Shown here in pieces: positions 1 to 8,377 of a DNA stretch of 64,000 nucleotides. The stretch is taken from contig NZ_CALFXI010000048.1 in the NCBI RefSeq assembly GCF_937958065.1, positions 1-64,000 of the forward strand, given 5' to 3'. This stretch comes from an uncultured Steroidobacter sp. Its GTDB lineage: Bacteria; Pseudomonadota; Gammaproteobacteria; Steroidobacterales; Steroidobacteraceae. The notes beneath the pieces are model-generated. The model saw only the letters and a list, made by a program, of their open reading frames with translations, was not told where the DNA came from and searched no databases. The position numbers and the translations under genes are program-made. The stretch's first letter is position 1. Every line of letters starts with the position of its first letter.

Positions 1-70
1 GGATGCCGATGATCGCGACCACGATCATCAATTCGATCAGGGTGAAACCCTTCTGCACTTGCTTCAACAT
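1..70 (-). CDS. pilA: Type IV pilin PilA, N-terminal fragment (cut by the left window edge)
   Basis: Only the first 23 codons are in the window. They read MLKQVQKGFTLIELMIVVA and onward, the class III prepilin leader: a short basic leader, cleavage by prepilin peptidase PilD between Gly8 and Phe9, Glu at mature position 5, then the hydrophobic helix that packs in the fibre core. The ATG at 70-68 is preceded by a GAGGAGA ribosome site about 8 nt upstream. A near-consensus sigma-54 promoter lies further upstream at 137-153, and the PilS/PilR regulators are encoded 4 kb away on the same strand, so this is most likely the major pilin. A minor pilin with the same leader cannot be excluded from the fragment. 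Confidence 0.9.
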   Translation of the reverse strand, partial: MLKQVQKGFTLIELMIVVAIIGI

Positions 71-136
71 TTGCAATCTCTCCTCAGGGATGAAATCGGA
101 ACTCTCGCGGCACCCGATGCCTGCAGCCGAGAAGTT

Positions 137-153
137 AGCAAGGCGCGTGCCAA
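137..153 (-). promoter_or_regulatory. Sigma-54 (RpoN) promoter of pilA
   Basis: Read on the minus strand, the sequence is TGGCACG, four bases (CGCC), then TTGCT. This matches the -24/-12 consensus TGGCACG-N4-TTGCW at every fixed position. The GC element is at 141-138, so transcription should start near position 125, about 55 nt before the pilA ATG. Pilin genes of many gammaproteobacteria are transcribed by RpoN with PilR as activator, and pilR lies in this window. Confidence 0.8.
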
Positions 154-200
154 AACTTCGTACTCCGCCAAGTCCCTGAGTCGCTAGCCCTTTTTTGAAA

Positions 201-219
201 TTGTCCGGGTTGTCCGAGG
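201..219 (-). promoter_or_regulatory. Candidate PilR enhancer (tandem GGACAA repeat)
   Basis: On the minus strand CGGACAA occurs twice with a 9-bp period, about 50-65 bp upstream of the -24 element of the pilA sigma-54 promoter. Enhancer-binding proteins of the PilR type act at this sort of distance. The repeat is visible in the sequence; its assignment to PilR is inference. Confidence 0.35.
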
Positions 220-270
220 TTCGGGCCAGGCGCGGTGTGAGCCTTTCATGCCAGTAAGTGACAAAGCGTG

Positions 271-2124
271 TCACTCCCCGACGTCGTTTGCCGACGGCGC
301 CGGCTGGCTAGGGACATCGCGACGGATTTCGTACAGCCGCGCGTAGACCGTATTGTTCAGCTCAGGCAGTTGCGCCTCCTGGATGAGCTCGAATTCGGGC
401 GGCAGGGCGGCCGCGGGGCCGAACAGCTCCTGAGCCAATCGGGGTTCTCCGCTGATGATCTGGAACGTAAACCCGGTTGGTGACAGATTGATCTTCTGAA
501 TAGGTCGCACCAGCACGTACTTGACCAGGGGGGACTGCTCTTTGAACTGCTGGGCGGTCAGCGTGAACAGGTGCATCGCTTCGTCGACCTTCTTGAACTG
601 CTGCGGTGTGAGCAGGAAGTTGTTAACGATCGTCGGGCAGTCGGTGTAGTAGCGGATGTAGTGTCCTGCGTCGGGGTCCGCCAGTACGACGCCCGGGTTC
701 TTCGCGCACTGTTTCTCGAGTGTTTCCAACATCGGACGGATTTCTCGAAAAGTCACATCGTTGGCGATTGCAGTGGGCTTCACCAACTGGTGGCGCAACG
801 GCGGGAAATACACCATCAACATGCCCAGTACCGTCAGCAGCACCGCACGCTTGAAGTGTTGCGGCGAGCGCTCGCAGAATTCCTGCACCAGGATCAGCCA
901 GGGCAGATACAGCGCGAAACTGCCGAAGTAATGCATGCGGACCTGCGACACAAGCAGCGCCAGACCCATCAGAGAAGTGACCCAAAACAGCAGGCGAGGC
1001 TGCAGGCGCTCACGATATGCCTTGTACGCGCACAGCAACGCGGTCAACGGCATGATCCATAACAGATAGGAATAGTAGTTCGAAATGTAATTCGCGCCGT
1101 ACATGCGTGCGACCTGCAACGGCGGCATCATCTCGCTAATCGTCTGCAAGATCTTCGGCATGCCGGCGAGGAAGCTTCCTGCGATCGCGAGCTCCGCGAA
1201 TATGGGAACCAGCAGCACTGCGCTCACGACCAGCAGTATCACGATGCCGTTGCGTGTTGGCTTGAGGCGACTCAGCAGCGTCACGGTTACGGCTGTGCAC
1301 ATCGCGATGTAAAGGTGGAACCAGGAGAGCGTGTAGAATTCGAAATGGCCCATTCGGAATGGCAACGACGGCAGCAGGATGGCCAGCGTCGTGACGAGTA
1401 GCCCGATACCGAACATCGAGCTGTTGCGCACTGGCATGCTCCGCCCTTGCAGCCACATCACGAACAGTGTGATGAGCAGGGGTAGCTGCAAGATGAACAA
1501 TCCATTCTGAACTGCCGGTGCCAGGCCCATCACGACTGCCGGCGCAAGCGCTCGCGTCGCGTTTTCGGGTTGGCGCAGCCAGGCGAGCCCGGCCGCCAGC
1601 GCGGCCAAGATGAATATCGACTCGGCATAGTGATGATCGATGAGGCCGACGGAATGGAGCAGCTGCGTCGTCGGCGATAGCCCCAGGCACAATGCCGCTA
1701 CCGCCGTCAGTGACGGCGAAAGCCCGAGTTGGCGCGCGATAGCAATCATCAGCGCTATGCTGATCAGTACCGCCGCGACTGGAATCCAGATCAATATGGC
1801 CATCGGATCGGAACTGATGCCGACCGCCATCGCGCCGCGCAGGATCATCGCCATCGCATAGTCGTAGCCCCACGGCCAGACCAGCAGACTCCCCTCCGGG
1901 GCGTGAATATTCGAATCGAACTGATAGAACGATCCAGGATCGCGCGCCGTGTCGAGGATGCGCCGTGCGTGATAGAAGGAATCGTTACCCATCGGCAGGT
2001 ATTCGCCGTTCAATTTTGCCGCGGGCAGATTCAGGCTGCAGGAGATCACCGCCAGGGCACTGGTCACCAGCCAGATGACAATCAGCTTCCAGGACAGCGT
2101 GTGCGTGATCCGTTCGGTATTCAT
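271..2124 (-). CDS. STT3/AglB-like GT-C membrane protein, candidate pilin oligosaccharyltransferase
   Basis: A 617-residue protein with about 11-13 hydrophobic segments and a soluble C-terminal third. The first loop has GNDSFYHARRIL, followed by PEGSLLVWPWGYDY and GLIDHHYAE. These resemble the acidic DxD-like loop, the PEG..WPP segment and the DHH motif of the STT3/AglB/PglB family (COG1287). Where family members carry the WWDYG-type catalytic motif, this protein reads ADPDAGHYIRYYT, so the tryptophans are absent. It overlaps the upstream methyltransferase by an ATGA and is the last gene before pilA. A role in attaching a lipid-linked glycan to pilin or another exported protein is inferred. 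It could instead be a polyprenyl-phosphate-sugar glycosyltransferase of the same fold. Confidence 0.65.
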   Translation of the reverse strand: MNTERITHTLSWKLIVIWLVTSALAVISCSLNLPAAKLNGEYLPMGNDSFYHARRILDTARDPGSFYQFDSNIHAPEGSLLVWPWGYDYAMAMILRGAMAVGISSDPMAILIWIPVAAVLISIALMIAIARQLGLSPSLTAVAALCLGLSPTTQLLHSVGLIDHHYAESIFILAALAAGLAWLRQPENATRALAPAVVMGLAPAVQNGLFILQLPLLITLFVMWLQGRSMPVRNSSMFGIGLLVTTLAILLPSLPFRMGHFEFYTLSWFHLYIAMCTAVTVTLLSRLKPTRNGIVILLVVSAVLLVPIFAELAIAGSFLAGMPKILQTISEMMPPLQVARMYGANYISNYYSYLLWIMPLTALLCAYKAYRERLQPRLLFWVTSLMGLALLVSQVRMHYFGSFALYLPWLILVQEFCERSPQHFKRAVLLTVLGMLMVYFPPLRHQLVKPTAIANDVTFREIRPMLETLEKQCAKNPGVVLADPDAGHYIRYYTDCPTIVNNFLLTPQQFKKVDEAMHLFTLTAQQFKEQSPLVKYVLVRPIQKINLSPTGFTFQIISGEPRLAQELFGPAAALPPEFELIQEAQLPELNNTVYARLYEIRRDVPSQPAPSANDVGE

Positions 2125-2864
2125 CGTGCGTTATCCAATTTCGTGCACGTCAGTAGCAGATTCTTCCCGAACCAGCGCCGCGCCAGCAGATCCAGGGCGC
2201 GGCTCAGGGGGAAGATGAAGCGATCGTAGAGTTTCAGCGCGCTCCGGCTCACAGTGCCCTCCTTGTTGCCGATCAGCTTGAACAGCAAGCTGGCGAAAAA
2301 GCCCAGCGAGTCGGCATAGGCGACTCGGTCGATACGAAATCCGGCGGCTTGTACCCGGCTGGTCAGCATCCCGCGCGTGTAGCGACGTACGTGGCCAACC
2401 TTGGCATCCATGCTGGTGTAAAGGATTTGAAACGCCGGGACGTAGATCAGCAACTTGCCACCCGGACGAAGCTTCGCATGCAAGCTGCGCAGCGCGGCGA
2501 CATCATCCTCGATGTGTTCGAGCACGTTCAACGTATAGACATAGTCGTACGACTGGTCACGAATTTCGCTAGTGGAACCGACGGCATGCAAGCCCTGGTC
2601 GCGTAAGCGTTGCTGCAACCCAGGATCGGGCTCGAGCGCGGTGATATCCAGGCCCAGCGCCGACAACGGCGCCGCGAACTGCCCTGCGCCCGCGCCAAAG
2701 TCCAGTACCTTGCCGTGCGCCGGCGCGCAGCCGCGCACGAGGTCGAGCAAATGGCGGTTGTAGTTCACCGCCTCCTGCATGACCTCGAGATTGTCGACGC
2801 CGATGTAACCTTGTTGTTGCATTTGGCTCAACCGCTCGCGGGTCGCAGCCGTGAGTACTGCCAT
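2121..2864 (-). CDS. Class I SAM-dependent methyltransferase
   Basis: A 247-residue protein with a UbiE/Methyltransf_11-type fold. Motif I is VLDFGAGAGQFAAPL, the acidic end of strand 2 is ITALEPDP, and the post-motif region is YVYTLNVLEHIEDD, followed by LRPGGKLLIYVPA. A C-terminal hydrophobic stretch (SLGFFASLLFKLIG) suggests membrane association. It lies between a GT2 glycosyltransferase and an STT3-like gene and is translationally coupled to the latter by a 4-nt overlap. A glycan or polyprenyl-linked precursor is the likely substrate, but nothing in the sequence fixes it. Confidence 0.75.
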   Translation of the reverse strand: MAVLTAATRERLSQMQQQGYIGVDNLEVMQEAVNYNRHLLDLVRGCAPAHGKVLDFGAGAGQFAAPLSALGLDITALEPDPGLQQRLRDQGLHAVGSTSEIRDQSYDYVYTLNVLEHIEDDVAALRSLHAKLRPGGKLLIYVPAFQILYTSMDAKVGHVRRYTRGMLTSRVQAAGFRIDRVAYADSLGFFASLLFKLIGNKEGTVSRSALKLYDRFIFPLSRALDLLARRWFGKNLLLTCTKLDNAR

Positions 2865-2932
2865 TGGCTACTCAGCAGGAAATCGAAGGCAAAGCCCGCG
2901 ACTGCGCCGATGGCCAGTGGAATCACAGGCAC
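2828..2932 (-). pseudogene. Probable remnant of a GtrA-like membrane protein
   Basis: A short frame, open from within the end of the upstream glycosyltransferase gene, runs from a possible GTG at 2932 to a stop at 2828 and overlaps the methyltransferase start. It reads VIPLAIGAVAGFAFDFLL followed by SSQWQYSR, the pattern of the last membrane helix of GtrA proteins (..GFxxxFLLSRxWxF). GtrA proteins have about 130 residues and assist GT2 enzymes in moving polyprenyl-phosphate sugars, so a residue of one between a GT2 and a methyltransferase makes sense. Only about 35 codons remain. Chance hydrophobic coding is possible. Confidence 0.3.
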
Positions 2933-2960
2933 GCGCCCTGGCTTGGGCCATAGCTGCGAG

Positions 2961-3932
2961 TCATGGAGCGCGCCTCCGTTCCCGGAACGCGGGGCCTTGC
3001 AATCCCAGGTAGTGAAGGCGCTTCATTTCGCGGCGGCTGAGCGTGACTGTATCCAGGATCAAACCCGTGACGAAGCTGACTGCCGACAGAATCATCGCGC
3101 CCATCGCGAGCACCGCAGTCGGCAGCCTCGGCACGAGACCAGTTTCGACGAAGGTCGCCACTACCGGCCAGCCGAGAATCAGCGAACTGACGAACAACAG
3201 CAGCGCCACTGAAGAGAAGAACACCATCGGTCGTTCTTCCTTCACCAGATACACGATGGTGCGTAGGATGCGAAAGCCATCGCGAAACGTGTTCAGCTTG
3301 CTTTTCGAGCCTGGTGGACGGTCGCGATAAGGGGTCGAAATTTCGGCGATCGGCAAGCGCAGCTCCAGCGCGTGCACCGTCAGCTCCGTTTCGGTTTCGA
3401 ATCCGGAGGCCAGCGCAGGAAATGATTTCACGAAGCGCCGCGACAACACCCGATACCCGGACAACATATCCCGAATGCGGTTGCCGAAGATCGCCGCGAC
3501 CGCGCCAGTCATTACCTTGTTGCCGAACATATGTCCTGGACGGTAGGCGCGATCGGTGGTCGCAACGCGAGCGCCATTGACCATGTCCAGCGAGTTCGAC
3601 AGCAAGCGCTCCACCATCTCTGTGGCAGTAGCTGCCTCATACGTCCCGTCGCCGTCGACCAGCACGTACACTTCGGCTTCGATGTCGGCGAACATGCGCC
3701 TTATCACATTACCCTTGCCTTGCAGGGGCTCGGTGCGGACGATTGCGCCTGCCTGCATGGCCCGAGCTTTGGTATCGTCGGTGGAATTGTTGTCGTAGAC
3801 GTAAATGGTCGACGTCGGCAGTGCAGCCCGGAAATCGGCAATGACCTGCGCGATCGCCTCGGCCTCATTGAAGCAGGGAATGAGAACTGCGAGGCGCGGT
3901 GTCAGGATGGCAGAGGCGGAATCTGCGGCCAT
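2961..3932 (-). CDS. Family 2 glycosyltransferase with C-terminal membrane helices (GtrB/DPM1-like)
   Basis: A 323-residue GT-A enzyme. It begins with the nucleotide-binding strand LAVLIPCFNEAEAIAQVI, then YVYDNNSTDDT and the metal-binding VYVLVDGDGTYEA, followed by LSGYRVLSRRFVKSFP. Near residues 230-290 two hydrophobic segments follow, the layout of GtrB/dolichol-phosphate-mannose-synthase-type enzymes that transfer a sugar to a polyprenyl phosphate at the cytoplasmic face. It is the first gene of the unit that runs through the methyltransferase and STT3-like genes toward pilA. The sugar donor cannot be deduced. Confidence 0.8.
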   Translation of the reverse strand: MAADSASAILTPRLAVLIPCFNEAEAIAQVIADFRAALPTSTIYVYDNNSTDDTKARAMQAGAIVRTEPLQGKGNVIRRMFADIEAEVYVLVDGDGTYEAATATEMVERLLSNSLDMVNGARVATTDRAYRPGHMFGNKVMTGAVAAIFGNRIRDMLSGYRVLSRRFVKSFPALASGFETETELTVHALELRLPIAEISTPYRDRPPGSKSKLNTFRDGFRILRTIVYLVKEERPMVFFSSVALLLFVSSLILGWPVVATFVETGLVPRLPTAVLAMGAMILSAVSFVTGLILDTVTLSRREMKRLHYLGLQGPAFRERRRAP

Positions 3933-4037
3933 AGACTTTCTTTGGTGATCAGCGCGTTACTATCGTCGGGCGAGCGCCCACGCGCTGAGACGCTGTTAAC
4001 AGAATACGTCGCCCACGGGCCTGCCTGGCAAGCTCCG

Positions 4038-5393
4038 TCACTCGATCCCAAGCTTCTTGATCCGATACCGCAGCGACCGGAACGTCATCCCCAGCAACTG
4101 CGCCGCCTTGGTCTTGTTGTAGCGCGTCTGTTCCAGCGCGCGCACGATGGCGTCCCGCTCGATATCTTCCAGGGCATCGCCAAGGCGTTCGCCGTGCGGG
4201 ACGCTGTTGGGAATGGGAACCTCGGTCGCCGCGACCTTCGGCCGCAACTGCAGATCCCCCAAATCGATCACGCCATTGACGCAGAGGGTGGCCGCGCGCT
4301 CCAGGGCATTCTCGAGTTCGCGCACATTCCCTGGGAAGTGATATTCCCGCAGCGCCTTCGACGCCGCTTCCGTAATCCGCAACGAGCGATTGCCAATCTG
4401 CCGTCCCAATCGCGTAACGATGGAGTCAACGAGCTCGTCGATATCTTCTAGGCGCTCGCGCAGGGGCGGCACGCGAATTTCGATGACGTTTACGCGATAG
4501 AACAAGTCCTCGCGGAATTTGCCTTCCGCGACTTGCGCCGCAAGATTCTTATGAGTCGCCGACAGAATCCGCACGTCGATCGGCTGCTCGCGCGACTCAC
4601 CCACCGGCCGGACCGTCTTCTCCTGGATTACGCGCAGCAGTTTCACCTGCATGTGCAGGGGCAGATCCGCGATTTCGTCCAGGAACAACGTGCCGCCCTC
4701 GGCGGATTGAATCAGGCCCTGCTTGTCCGCGACGGCGCCGGTGAAGCTGCCCTTGCGGTGGCCGAACAGCTCGCTCTCCATCAGCTCCGTGGGAATGGCG
4801 CCGCAGTTCACGGGCACGAATGGCCCTTCGCGGCGCGGCCCCGCCTCGTGAATGAGGTGCGCGACCAGTTCTTTGCCCGTGCCCGATTCGCCGTAGATGT
4901 GCACTGGCGCCTGGCTGCGAGCTACGCGCTCGATCATTTCGCGCAGCTGCTCCATCGCGCGCGAGCGGCCCAGCAGCTTCACTTGAGGCAGCTGAATCGT
5001 ACTTTCAATGTTCTCGCCCAGCTTGAGCGTTGCAGCTATGAGCTTGCGCAGCGCCGCCACGTCGAGCGGCTTGGAAATGAAATCGAACGCGCCCAGCTTG
5101 AGTGCGCGCACTGCCGTTTCGACATTGCCATGCGCAGTGATGACGGCCACCGGCGTTTGCGGCTTGTGCGTCTGGAGCCATTCGACCAGGCTCAGGCCGT
5201 CGCCGTCGGGCAGGCGCATGTCGGTCAGGCAAAGATCGAAAGGATTGGCGCGCAGCTCACGCGTGGCCGCGGCAATCGTGTCGGCCGCGGTCACGTCGAG
5301 ATTCATGCGTTCGAGCGTGATACTCAGCAGCTCGCGGATATCCGGCTCGTCGTCCACGACGAGCGCGCGGGGCTTCTTCACTGTGTTTCCCAA
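4038..5393 (-). CDS. pilR: Type IV pilus response regulator PilR (sigma-54 activator)
   Basis: A 451-residue NtrC-family protein. The receiver domain (1-120) has the acidic pair DDEP and phosphoacceptor Asp58 in LCLTDMRLPDGDG. The central AAA+ domain has the Walker A GESGTGKE, the sigma-54 contact loop GAFTGA and the Walker B-region GGTLFLDEI. The C-terminal Fis-type helix-turn-helix includes NKTKAAQLLGMTFRSLRYRI. It overlaps pilS by 16 nt, which makes the pair a two-component operon. The near-consensus sigma-54 promoter before pilA is the expected target. Confidence 0.93.
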   Translation of the reverse strand: MGNTVKKPRALVVDDEPDIRELLSITLERMNLDVTAADTIAAATRELRANPFDLCLTDMRLPDGDGLSLVEWLQTHKPQTPVAVITAHGNVETAVRALKLGAFDFISKPLDVAALRKLIAATLKLGENIESTIQLPQVKLLGRSRAMEQLREMIERVARSQAPVHIYGESGTGKELVAHLIHEAGPRREGPFVPVNCGAIPTELMESELFGHRKGSFTGAVADKQGLIQSAEGGTLFLDEIADLPLHMQVKLLRVIQEKTVRPVGESREQPIDVRILSATHKNLAAQVAEGKFREDLFYRVNVIEIRVPPLRERLEDIDELVDSIVTRLGRQIGNRSLRITEAASKALREYHFPGNVRELENALERAATLCVNGVIDLGDLQLRPKVAATEVPIPNSVPHGERLGDALEDIERDAIVRALEQTRYNKTKAAQLLGMTFRSLRYRIKKLGIE

Positions 5394-7084
5394 CGTTGAG
5401 GATCGGCGAACACGAGACGGAAAATACTACCACCCCCGGCGCGGGGCTCATAAATCAGCACGGCACGATTGCATTGGGCCATCTCCCTGGCGATGAACAG
5501 TCCGAGGCCCGTGCCACCTTTGCCGGCCGTGAAAAACGGCTCGAAAATTCGTTCTGCGTCGGTCGTCGAGATGCCGGGGCCGCGATCCAGCACCTCCAGC
5601 ATCGGTCGTTCCGAGGTCGGCATGCGGCCGGTCCGGATCTCGATGGCGTCATTGGAATCGAACTTGCGGCCGTACTTCAGTGCGTTCTCGCACAGATTCC
5701 ACATGAGCTGATGCAGATGCGAGGGGTCGATGCGCACTTCCAGCTCCGGCGTCGAGGTGGTGATGTACAGCTTGCTGGCGTCCACCTGCGCGGTCTGCCG
5801 GAATTCGCCCACGAAGTCCTCCAGCCAGCCGTTCAGCTCGATGCGCTCCTGGCGGGTCGAATCCCGGCGCGACAGCTGCAGGACGTTGTTGATGATCATG
5901 CTGACCCGCTCGCCGTTCTTGGTGATGATGTCGGTCAAGCGGCGCTCTTGTGCGGTGAGTTGCGGGGCTTCGGCGAGCAATTGCGCGGCGTGACTCATCG
6001 CGCCGACGGGATTGCGGATTTCGTGCGCGATGCTGGCACTGAGCCGGCCGAGCGCCGCGAGCTTGGATTGCTGAACACGCTCGGCGATCAGCGTCGTATC
6101 CTCGAGGAAAATCAGTGATGGTCCGCCGGCGCCACCGCTGCGCAGTGACACGAAGTGCGGTTGCACCAGGCTGCTGCCGTCCGAGGTCAACAGGGACAGC
6201 GAGCTCATCTGCCAGTCATAGGAGTGGCGGCGCCAGGTATCGAGCAAATACAACAAACGCGGCGAGACTTCGCCGAGCGGCGTGCCGGCTGCGACCGGGT
6301 TTCCGTGCAGCATGGACGCGGCGGATTCGTTGATGAGTCGGATTATATCGTGGTCGTCCACGACCAGAATACTCTCTCGCAGGTGCTGCACGATGAATTG
6401 ATTCAGCTCGGCGAGGTTGGCCACGTCCACTTCGCGCTGGCGCACGCGCTCTTCGCTCTCCCGCAGGTTGCGCGCCAGCGGCCCGACGCCCAAGGTGACG
6501 ATGAACATCAGCGCGCCGACGATGCCCGCCGAGGCGAAATCCGCTGGATCGCTGCGCGCCGCGAGCGTCGTGAAAGCCTGCTGTAACAAAAGCGCGAGCG
6601 CCGCGACCGCCGCGAACATCAGGGCCAGTCGCTGTCCGACGACAAAGCTCGCTGCACCAATAGGCAGCACCAGCAGGGCGCCGAGGCCGCTGTTCATGCC
6701 GCCGCTGGAGTAGGTGAGCAACGAGATCGCCAGCACGTCCACGCCGACGTTGAAGGAGGTCTGCACCAGGCGGTCGGGCCAGCGCCGCTTGAGGGTCGGA
6801 ATCGACAGCGCGGCGAACAGGAAGTACGCGACGCTGGTGAAGAAGAACAGCTGCGAATTGGCTTGCCCCACCAGCCGCGGCTCGAGGGTCCAGTACAGCA
6901 CCATCAGCAGCAGCGGAATCAGCAGCCGAAACAGGTTGACGAGCGCCAGCACGCGCCAGGCCAGCTCGGTCGAGGAGCCCCAGGGTAAGGCGGGGGCGGG
7001 CTCGGCTCGCGGCTGTTCCAGCGGCGGCTCGCCGGTTTTCAAAGAGGGCTCCGAGGACATTTCTTGCGGATCGCGCCTTTGCAT
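5378..7084 (-). CDS. pilS: Type IV pilus sensor histidine kinase PilS
   Basis: A 568-residue kinase. The N-terminal third has about six hydrophobic segments (residues 35-200), followed by a PAS-like sensing region, the phosphoacceptor H-box in SASIAHEIRNPVGAMSHAA and an HATPase_c domain with NLCENALKYG and LEVLDRGPGIS, then GKGGTGLGLFI. The ATG at 7084 was chosen because GGAGGA lies 11 nt upstream; the ATG at 7060 is an alternative. The frame stays open far upstream, but only as antisense of sucC. The six-helix sensor fits PilS, which reads pilin level in the membrane and controls PilR. Confidence 0.9.
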   Translation of the reverse strand: MQRRDPQEMSSEPSLKTGEPPLEQPRAEPAPALPWGSSTELAWRVLALVNLFRLLIPLLLMVLYWTLEPRLVGQANSQLFFFTSVAYFLFAALSIPTLKRRWPDRLVQTSFNVGVDVLAISLLTYSSGGMNSGLGALLVLPIGAASFVVGQRLALMFAAVAALALLLQQAFTTLAARSDPADFASAGIVGALMFIVTLGVGPLARNLRESEERVRQREVDVANLAELNQFIVQHLRESILVVDDHDIIRLINESAASMLHGNPVAAGTPLGEVSPRLLYLLDTWRRHSYDWQMSSLSLLTSDGSSLVQPHFVSLRSGGAGGPSLIFLEDTTLIAERVQQSKLAALGRLSASIAHEIRNPVGAMSHAAQLLAEAPQLTAQERRLTDIITKNGERVSMIINNVLQLSRRDSTRQERIELNGWLEDFVGEFRQTAQVDASKLYITTSTPELEVRIDPSHLHQLMWNLCENALKYGRKFDSNDAIEIRTGRMPTSERPMLEVLDRGPGISTTDAERIFEPFFTAGKGGTGLGLFIAREMAQCNRAVLIYEPRAGGGSIFRLVFADPQRWETQ

Positions 7085-7171
7085 CCAGGCCGAATTCCTC
7101 CAGAATACGCGATCTTTGACTGTCGTTATTTTGACCGTCGCAATTTTAACCCCGCCGCATCCACGAGCCCC

Positions 7172-8335
7172 ATGAACCTGCACGAATACCAGTCGAAAGA
7201 GTTGTTCGCCAGTTACGGCATCCCGGTCCCCAAAGGCCTGGTGGCCGCCACCGGCAGTGAAGCTGCCGAGGCCGCACGCAAGCTTGGCGGATCGAAATGG
7301 GTCGTCAAGGCACAGGTTCACGCTGGCGGCCGCGGCAAAGCCGGCGGCGTCAAGCTGGTGGACTCGCCCGAGGCGGCCGACAAGGCTGCCGAGGCCATGA
7401 TCGGTCAGCGCCTGGTCACGCATCAGACCGGCCCGGAAGGCCTGCCGATCCGTCAGGTGTACGTCGAGCAGGGCTCGAAGATCGCCCGCGAGCTGTACCT
7501 CAGCCTGGTGCTCAACCGCGATAAAGGCCATATCGCGTTCATCGCTTCCGCGGCCGGCGGCATGGACATCGAGGAAGTCGCCGAGCACTCGCCCGAGAAG
7601 ATCGTGCGCATCAACATCAACCCGGCCACCGGCCTGATGCCCTCGCACGCTCGCGCGCTCGCCTATGGGCTGGAGCTGGAAGGCGATCAGATCGCCGAGT
7701 TCGGCAAGCTGGCGCAGGCGCTCTACAAGCTGTACCTGGAGAAGGACTGCAGCCTGCTCGAGGTCAACCCGCTGATCGTGACCGCCGAAGGCAAGCTGGT
7801 CGCGCTCGATGCCAAGATCAACATCGAGGACAACGCGCTGTTCCGTCAAAAGGAGCTCGCCAAGTGGCGCGATGCCAGCCAGGAAGACGCGATGGAGCGC
7901 GCCGCGGCCGAGCACGAGCTGAACTACGTGTCGCTCGACGGCAATATCGCGTGCATGGTGAACGGCGCCGGCCTCGCCATGGCGACCATGGACCTGGTGC
8001 AGCTGCATGGCGGCTCGCCGGCCAACTTCCTCGACGTGGGCGGCGGCGCGACCCGTGAGCGCGTCACCGAAGCCTTCAAGCTGATCCTTTCGAACAAGAA
8101 CGTCGAAGCCATCCTGGTGAACATCTTCGGCGGCATCGTCCGCTGCGACATGATCGCCGAAGGCATCATTCACGCGGTAAAGGACGTGGGCGTGAACGTG
8201 CCGGTGGTCGTGCGTATCGAAGGCACGAATGCCGAGCTCGGCCGCAAGATCCTGGCCGACAGCGGCCTTGCGATCACGCCGGCCGCCGATCTCACCGACG
8301 CGGCCAAGAAAGTGGTCGCCGCCGCCAAGGGCTAA
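7172..8335 (+). CDS. sucC: Succinyl-CoA synthetase (ADP-forming) beta subunit
   Basis: A 387-residue protein, close to the 388 of E. coli SucC. It starts MNLHEYQSKELFASYGIPVP, the typical SucC N-terminus with the ATP-grasp fold. Later it has KAQVHAGGRGKAGGVKL, the nucleotide loop, and NFLDVGGGATRERV and NIFGGIVRCDMIAEGI of the CoA-ligase-type domain. With SucD it makes ATP from succinyl-CoA in the TCA cycle. The frame is open 108 nt further 5', but the ATG at 7172 gives the family N-terminus. It is divergent from pilS and 42 nt upstream of sucD. Confidence 0.96.
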   Translation: MNLHEYQSKELFASYGIPVPKGLVAATGSEAAEAARKLGGSKWVVKAQVHAGGRGKAGGVKLVDSPEAADKAAEAMIGQRLVTHQTGPEGLPIRQVYVEQGSKIARELYLSLVLNRDKGHIAFIASAAGGMDIEEVAEHSPEKIVRININPATGLMPSHARALAYGLELEGDQIAEFGKLAQALYKLYLEKDCSLLEVNPLIVTAEGKLVALDAKINIEDNALFRQKELAKWRDASQEDAMERAAAEHELNYVSLDGNIACMVNGAGLAMATMDLVQLHGGSPANFLDVGGGATRERVTEAFKLILSNKNVEAILVNIFGGIVRCDMIAEGIIHAVKDVGVNVPVVVRIEGTNAELGRKILADSGLAITPAADLTDAAKKVVAAAKG

Positions 8336-8377
8336 GGCGCGCGCTTACGTTCAACCGATAACAGATACAGCACTACC

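Noticed and set aside
7085..8173. N-terminal extension of the pilS frame over sucC
   Set aside because: It is antisense to the conserved sucC gene; PilS is complete from 7084.
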